Below are positions 59,483-64,000 of a stretch of 64,000 bases of DNA, in pieces; the stretch's first letter is position 1; each line of letters begins with the position of its first letter. The stretch spans positions 62,001-126,000 of the forward strand of contig JAMJFZ010003746.1 in NCBI GenBank assembly GCA_026225945.1, written 5' to 3'. The position numbers and the translations under genes are program-made. A model generated the notes under the pieces. The model did no database searches, had not been told where the DNA came from, and saw nothing but the letters and a program-made list of their open reading frames with translations. The DNA comes from Cricetomys ansorgei (taxonomy: Eukaryota; Chordata; Mammalia; Rodentia; Nesomyidae).

Positions 59483-59578
59483 CGATGGCCACAAATGCGT
59501 CTCTGACGTCCCCAGATATCTCCTTCTTGATAACATGCTCTATGTCATAGTTGGTCATCTTGATGAACTCCTGGAAGA
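59483..59578 (-). CDS. Anxa6: Anxa6-like 96-nt exon (repeat 7, C-terminal part)
   Basis: Acceptor ttggccag precedes tcttccaggag and donor gtaatt follows gccatcg. With the carried base it encodes V-F-Q-E-F-I-K-M-T-N-Y-D, continuing through H-V-I-K-K-E-I-S-G-D-V to A-F-V-A-I. The K-x-x-SGD helix motif typical of annexin repeats is intact. It ends in phase 1. The next annexin A6 exon should supply the rest of a valine codon and the segment containing K-N-K-P-L-F-F-A-D, but no such sequence is present downstream. Confidence 0.9.
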
Positions 59579-59884
59579 CTGGCCAAGAGAAGTGAGAGAG
59601 AGGTGAACACATCTGGGGAAGGTTGCCCAACCTACCCATGAATGGCCACAGTTACATGGTGGGTACTGGGTAGGGCTGAGGTGGCAGGCAGGTTCTGGCC
59701 TCAGGGCTGCCATAGACTTGGAGCCAACTAGGCCATACCAGCACCTCCAGGTCTGACCAACAGCCTCAGGCTTTGGCAAGTTCTATTATCCCAGGCTGAG
59801 GTATAAAAGGAACTATGCCCAGATCACCCAGGGAGGTCCTCTCCTCTGGGTTCCCTCTTATTCCTTGACTGGCTGGAGTTTATA

Positions 59885-60075
59885 TAGAATACCTGCACAG
59901 GCCAAGCACTTTACGTCTATTCTAGGTTTTGTATCCTAGCAACCATGTGAGGTACGACTAAAACCCCAATTCTCAGACTAGGGGATCAAGGCACAGAGAC
60001 TCAGCCACCTGCTCAGCCACACAGCTGATAAACGGAGGAGGACTAGAATCAAGGCGCTCCAGGGCCAAGCTCAAA
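59885..60075 (-). mobile_element. MIR SINE (Anxa6-like intron)
   Basis: aaaccccaattctcagacta, ggcacagagactcagccacc and acagctgataaacggaggag are reverse MIR words. Confidence 0.75.
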
Positions 60076-60438
60076 GCATCAGAGTACTGAGAAGAACTGA
60101 GCAGATGTGTGCAAAGGCGAAGGTTTCAGTGAGAGGGAACTTCAGGACTTCCACTGCATACAGCTGTGGTAACCTATTCGGTACCATCCTCTCCCCTCTC
60201 TGCTTTGTTCCTGGCAGGCATCATCATGACAACACACCTCAGAATCCTTAATACTGTATGCTTCATTCCTTATCCTAGGCAGTCCTACCTGCTTCCATAA
60301 GGAGGGGGAGGGGGTTGGCTGAGGGTAGGCCAGGGCTATGGAGGTACTTGGCTCTCTGCTCTTCACAGAGGGCTGGGAGGCTCAGATCAGATTTGGGGCT
60401 CTCAGTGTCACACTGGGGTGGGGGTTCAGCAGGCTCAC

Positions 60439-60532
60439 CTCTGCGGAGGTGGGGATAGCTTCGGCTGCACAGAACTGTCATGAAGCATGTCTCCAAGGAA
60501 ATTTTGTCTCCACTTGGAGTGTCTGCTATATC
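60439..60532 (-). CDS. Anxa6: Anxa6-like 94-nt exon (repeat 7)
   Basis: Acceptor ctgaag precedes gatatagcagac and donor gtgagc follows agag. The exon encodes 31 residues plus one base, starting D-I-A-D-T-P-S-G-D-K and ending S-Y-P-H-L-R-R. The match to annexin A6 is nearly complete. Differences from the recalled mammalian protein include a cysteine for arginine in S-L-E-T-C-F, isoleucine for threonine after D-K, and C-S-R-S for C-T-R-S. The exon leaves phase 1, which the following exon completes as valine. Confidence 0.9.
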
Positions 60533-61061
60533 CTTCAGAGCCCAGGGCAAGGTTTAGGGAGAAACATGAGGAAGCCATGGTTAGTACCTACTGTCTATGT
60601 TTAGGCTCAGGCAAGTGGGGTGGGGTGAGATCAGCCATCCAAGGGGACTGAGCTTGGTCCCGTCACTCGTCAAGCCTGAAACACAGTGGCCATCCTATCT
60701 CCCTTTGAAATCCTCAGACCCAGAGAAGTCCTCATGCCTGGAGTTGGGTACAGGGACTTGGTACTCCTTCTACCCAGTCACCAGAGAATCCTTCTGTGGG
60801 GCATGGGCATGTGTGTGAACAAAAATGTCCTAGCCAGTTTTCCTCAGTTGGGGTCAAGGGCAAACATATTTTACTCTACCACATAAAGGTTTCCATAATG
60901 ATCTCCTAGCCAGCTTTGATCCTATTGAAATTTTCATTTAAAAACTCACTTTGGGTTTAAAAAGAAAATTAAAATGAGTCAATTTAAAGGAAATAACCAT
61001 GCTGGTGATTATATAGCATAGAATGGCTAAAGCTTGGGAAACACATGCTTTGCTCCTGCCT

Positions 61062-61198
61062 CTCCCTTTTGAGACAAGGCCTCATGTAATCCAGACTGCC
61101 CTCAAACTATGTAGCTGAGGATGACCTTGAACTCCTGATCCTCCTGCCTCCACCTGCCAAATGCTGGGATTATAATCATGCACTACCACACCTGGCCT
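61062..61198 (-). mobile_element. B1 SINE (Anxa6-like intron)
   Basis: gagacaaggcctcatgtaat, gatgaccttgaactcctgat, atgctgggattataatcatg. Confidence 0.85.
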
Positions 61199-61311
61199 TT
61201 TTTTTTGCCAACAGAGTCTTTAAAAGGCCCTGAAGCAGAGAGAGAGAAGCCCAGTCCTGCCCCACTCAACCCAGCCCCAGCACAGTGGGACATGAAGAAC
61301 AGAACATTCAC

Positions 61312-61329
61312 CAAGATCTCAGCAGCCAC
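61312..61329 (-). CDS. Anxa6: Anxa6-like 18-nt alternative microexon (VAAEIL)
   Basis: The minus strand reads ctctcag, then gtggctgctgagatcttg, then gtgaat. This is an 18-nt phase-0 microexon coding V-A-A-E-I-L with a perfect acceptor and donor. In mammals annexin A6 exists as two isoforms that differ by exactly this hexapeptide at the start of the seventh repeat, through alternative use of this exon. The exon is unmutated here although other parts of the gene segment are damaged. Skipping it keeps the frame. Confidence 0.85.
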
Positions 61330-61679
61330 CTGAGAGCAGGGAGTAGAGAAAGGAGGGAGAGAGGGGAGGCAAGAGTCAGAGGATGGAGGACCCTGGAGCC
61401 CCCGGGTCTGACTCAGAGTAGCAGAGATCAGAGCTGGGAGGGATATCACCTTTCTCTACGCTCTGGACTAGAACTCAGAGTGGAAGAGATGCCTGGGAAT
61501 GATTAATTTTAAAAATCAGTAAGTGAGGATAGCCTGCAGGCCTGCTTGTCTGAAATCTGGTAGATGGGAAGCCCCACTCACCAGCCTACAGAGCTACCAG
61601 GAAGGGGCACAGATTCTCTGTAAAGACTCTGTAGACACTGTCACCTTAGCTTTTCAGGTCAGACAGGACAGCCGAGGCC

Positions 61680-61681
<2 letters not shown>

Positions 61682-61741
<60 letters not shown>
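61682..61741. repeat. (TG)30 microsatellite
   Basis: Sixty bases of uninterrupted tg, about 350 bp upstream of the VAAEIL microexon on the gene strand, where it reads as CA repeats. Confidence 0.97.
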
Positions 61742-61742
<1 letters not shown>

Positions 61743-61914
61743 ACAGGCACACAGCAGAGAAGGGGACTGCAGCTCACAAGCATTCTCTTTATAAGAACGG
61801 CCTGTAGAGCAAACACTGTGGCCAGGACGTCTGTAAGCCAAGTTGCTCTGAATAAATTTAGCTAATCTATGTGTACCTGAACTGTCACCTTAGTCCTTTC
61901 CCAGCATCCTGTCA

Positions 61915-62126
61915 ACCATTTATTTATTTATCTATCTATTTATTTATTTAATTTTTTAATGATGTATTTAATTTTTATTTTATGTGCTTTGGTGTGAGGG
62001 TGTCAGATCCTCTGGAACTGGAGTTACAGACAATTGTGAGCTGCCATGTGGGTTCTGGGATTTGAACCAGGGTCCACTGGAAGAGCAGCCAATGCTCTTA
62101 ACTGCTGAGCCATCTCTCTATCCCCA
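61915..62126 (-). mobile_element. B3-type SINE with ATTT-rich tail
   Basis: A (TTTA)n tail at 61918-61962, atttaatttttattttatgt, ggttctgggatttgaaccag, gctcttaactgctgagccat. Confidence 0.88.
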
Positions 62127-62325
62127 TGATCTTTTATTTTTAAAAATCATTTCTATTTAAATTTTTTAATTGGCATTAAATAAAATTTAAAACTTTAATT
62201 AAAATTTAAAAGTTTCAATTAATGTTTTAATATGTTTATTTATATTAAATTAAATTTTTAAATTAAAATTTTTAATTTACTTAACATTAAATAATGTATA
62301 TATTTATGAGATTCAAAATGGGTAT
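62127..62325. repeat. AT-rich low-complexity DNA
   Basis: Runs of aattaaa, ttaatttt and taaatttaa permutations, with internal self-complementarity and almost no G or C. Confidence 0.85.
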
Positions 62326-62327
62326 CA

Positions 62328-62530
62328 CAGGGGCTAGAGAGATGACTCAGCAGCTAAGATCACTGGCTGCTCTTGCAGAGGACCCAGGTTTGATTGTCAG
62401 CACCCACATCAGGTGGCTCACAGTTGGCAACTCCAGCTCTGAGGGATCTGATGCCCTTTTCTAGCCTCTAAGGGTACCTTGCATCCATGTGGTACACATA
62501 CATACATTCAGGCACATATAAAAATTAATT
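62328..62530 (+). mobile_element. B3-type SINE
   Basis: ggggctagagagatgactca, ctggctgctcttgcagagga, ctccagctctgagggatctg, catacatacattcaggcaca. Confidence 0.92.
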
Positions 62531-62534
62531 TTTT

Positions 62535-62690
62535 AACATAATGGTGCACACCTTCCATCCCAGCTCTTGGGAGGCAGAGGCGCACAGATCTCTGTGACTT
62601 GAGGCCATGCTGGTCTACATACTGAATTCCAAGACAGCCAGAGTCTACATAATTAGACTTGTCCAGAAAAAAATTTTTAAAAAGGTATTT
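62535..62690 (+). mobile_element. B1 SINE
   Basis: aatggtgcacaccttccatc, ttgggaggcagaggcgcaca, catgctggtctacatactga, then an A-rich tail. Confidence 0.82.
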
Positions 62691-63002
62691 AATAAAATAC
62701 ATGAACACATTATAAAATAATCAAATCAAACATCCCTCACCTCAAATTATTCATAATTCTTTTGTTGAGAGAACATTTAAAAGCCTCTCATTACACACAG
62801 ACTCCATTGATGAAGGACTCCTTTTCCCAGTTCCTCACTCCGTTAAGCTCCTGGTAGACACCATCCTGCTGTCAATTCTGTCTGTTATTTTTTGTAGATA
62901 TGAGATTATATAATATTTATCTCTCTGTAGTCTGATTATTCACTTAACACAGTGTCCTCTAAGCTTATCTGTGTTGTCACAAATTAGAATTTCCTGCTTT
63001 TA

Positions 63003-63375
63003 AAGAAAACTTTTATTAAATCTGTTCTTTGACAATGTCATATATATCTTGCATTCTGATTCTCTCGCCCCACCCTCTCTCATCACCCTTTAACCCCTGT
63101 CAACCCCCCTCCTCCCTGTCAATCCCTTCCCTACACTCATGACTTCTTGTCTTGTTCTGTGACCCCTAGGTTTAACCATGGCCTCCTGGGCACCCATGGG
63201 TTTGGAGCTATGCATTGGAGCCAAGTGGCTCATCAGTGACGACACACCTGAAGACAGTGTCTGGCCCCCAATTCATCAGTGTCAGTAGCAGGGAGAGGCA
63301 GGTCCAGTGAGCCCCTACCCAGTCTGTGATATAGAGCTGACAGGCCCAGTGCAGGCAGCCACGCTGTTGCCATCA
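63003..63375 (-). mobile_element. L1 3' end (Lx-type 3' UTR)
   Basis: In reverse orientation the stretch has a poly-A-derived start (tttattaaatctgttctttg), acaatgtcatatat, gacccctaggtttaaccatg, gggcacccatgggtttggag and gctgacaggcccagtgcagg. These match the 3' UTR of old rodent L1 elements in the right order. No reverse-transcriptase frame is included, so this is a short truncated copy. Confidence 0.75.
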
Positions 63376-63379
63376 CAGT

Positions 63380-64000
63380 TGCAATGGCTGTGCCATGCCC
63401 AGAAAAAGGCACCCCACTGTCATTTTCCCCCTCATCCAGCTCTTACATTTTTTCAGCCCCTCTCCACTGTGTCCCCAGAGTGTTCTGTTTAGAGGTGAGC
63501 TTTCAGTTGTCAATTATCATTAGCATCTTGACCAGCCATGATTCTCTGCATTCACAGCCATTCATTGCAAAGAGAAGCTTCTCTGGTTATGATTGAGAAT
63601 GTCATTTGCATAAAGGTATAAATTTGAATATTTAGAAGGCAGTTTGGTGCCATGTCGACTTAGGTAAATTGTTTTTCCTTAAGGTGAAGTGGTATTCCCT
63701 TGTATACATAGCGCCCATATTTAAAGCTCTGGTCAGGCACTGGTAGACACTTATGCCCCAGCTCAGCCTGTGAATGCTGCTGCAGTGAGCATAGGGCCTG
63801 GCTAGCTTTCAGCAAACTGATTTCAGTTCTTTGAGCACATGCGCAGCAGTGGGATTGCTTGATCATGGGAGAATTCTGTTTGCTTTTGTTTTTTTGTTTC
63901 CTTTGTTTTGAGGCACCTTCATGGAAGTAACTGCCTACATTGAGTCCTAAAATTATTGTGAGAATTGAACAGGCTAACAGATGTTTGGAATTAAGATTAG
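63380..64000. other. Non-coding DNA at the right edge
   Basis: No annexin exon, RNA gene or clear SINE is recognised. The part at 63590-63870 (ataaaggtataaatttgaat, gtggtattcccttgtataca) may be an old L1- or LTR-derived fragment. Confidence 0.4.

Larger units (their letters stand above)
56439..61329 (-). pseudogene. Anxa6: Annexin A6-like 3' gene segment, probably a broken partial duplicate
   Basis: Five exon-like blocks in the correct order on the minus strand encode the seventh and eighth annexin repeats of annexin A6, a calcium-dependent phospholipid-binding protein at membranes. Each block has AG acceptor and GT donor sites and exon sizes typical of annexin genes (18, 94, 96, [59 missing], 120, terminal). 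The 59-nt exon between 59483 and 58401 cannot be found in the 1081-bp interval. Joining the 96-nt exon directly to the next one shifts frame and meets TGA after about four codons. The 120-nt exon is one codon shorter than the usual 123, and the normal stop codon is lost. No upstream annexin exon is seen up to 64000. The comparison protein is recalled mammalian ANXA6. A sequencing or assembly deletion in a functional gene is the main alternative. Confidence 0.75.

Noticed and set aside
61330..64000. Further upstream Anxa6 exons
   Set aside because: I looked for the exon that precedes VAAEIL in annexin A6 and found no matching coding block. The region is SINE, AT-rich and L1 sequence.

Overview
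The window is non-coding-rich mammalian nuclear DNA, most likely from a muroid rodent. The right-hand 40 kb is dense in SINEs that look like rodent B1, B2/B3, ID and ID-B1 (B4) elements. It also holds ancient MIR copies, an L1 3' end of the rodent Lx kind and old LTR elements. I cannot name the species from sequence alone. There is no bacterial-style gene organisation. Almost all open frames are chance frames, and many sit inside repeats.

Positions 1-24004 are one uninterrupted, head-to-tail macrosatellite array of about 15.5 units, and it runs off the left edge. The first four and a half units (type I, periods 1640, 1646, 1647 and 1640) are nearly identical to one another and carry a long TTTTC tract. 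A mosaic unit (about 6574-8180) links them to ten or so shorter units (type II, 1553-1571 bp). The type II units are arranged as a three-unit higher-order repeat of about 4.7 kb. Nearly every unit carries a near-perfect inverted repeat of about 62 bp, and the array stops abruptly at the tip of that inverted repeat at 24004.

Positions 24005-56400 are unique intergenic or intronic DNA broken up by SINEs, microsatellites and LTR remnants. One LTR has a gammaretrovirus-like polyadenylation region (about 40488-41106, minus strand). A second LTR-like element lies at about 32286-32657 (minus). An old ERVL/MaLR-like insertion lies at about 45350-46900. I found no convincing protein-coding exon in this stretch.

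Positions 56439-61329 on the minus strand hold the 3' end of an annexin A6 (Anxa6)-like gene. It has the 18-nt alternative VAAEIL microexon, a 94-nt exon, a 96-nt exon, a 120-nt exon and a terminal exon, all with canonical AG/GT boundaries. The 59-nt exon expected between the 96-nt and 120-nt exons is absent. One codon is missing from the calcium-loop exon. The normal stop is replaced by a tyrosine codon, giving a 19-residue tail. Joining the visible exons across the gap shifts frame and gives an early stop. This looks more like a partial, decaying duplicate of Anxa6 than the working gene, though an assembly error cannot be excluded. The last 2.7 kb (61330-64000) is SINE/L1-rich DNA with no further annexin exon.
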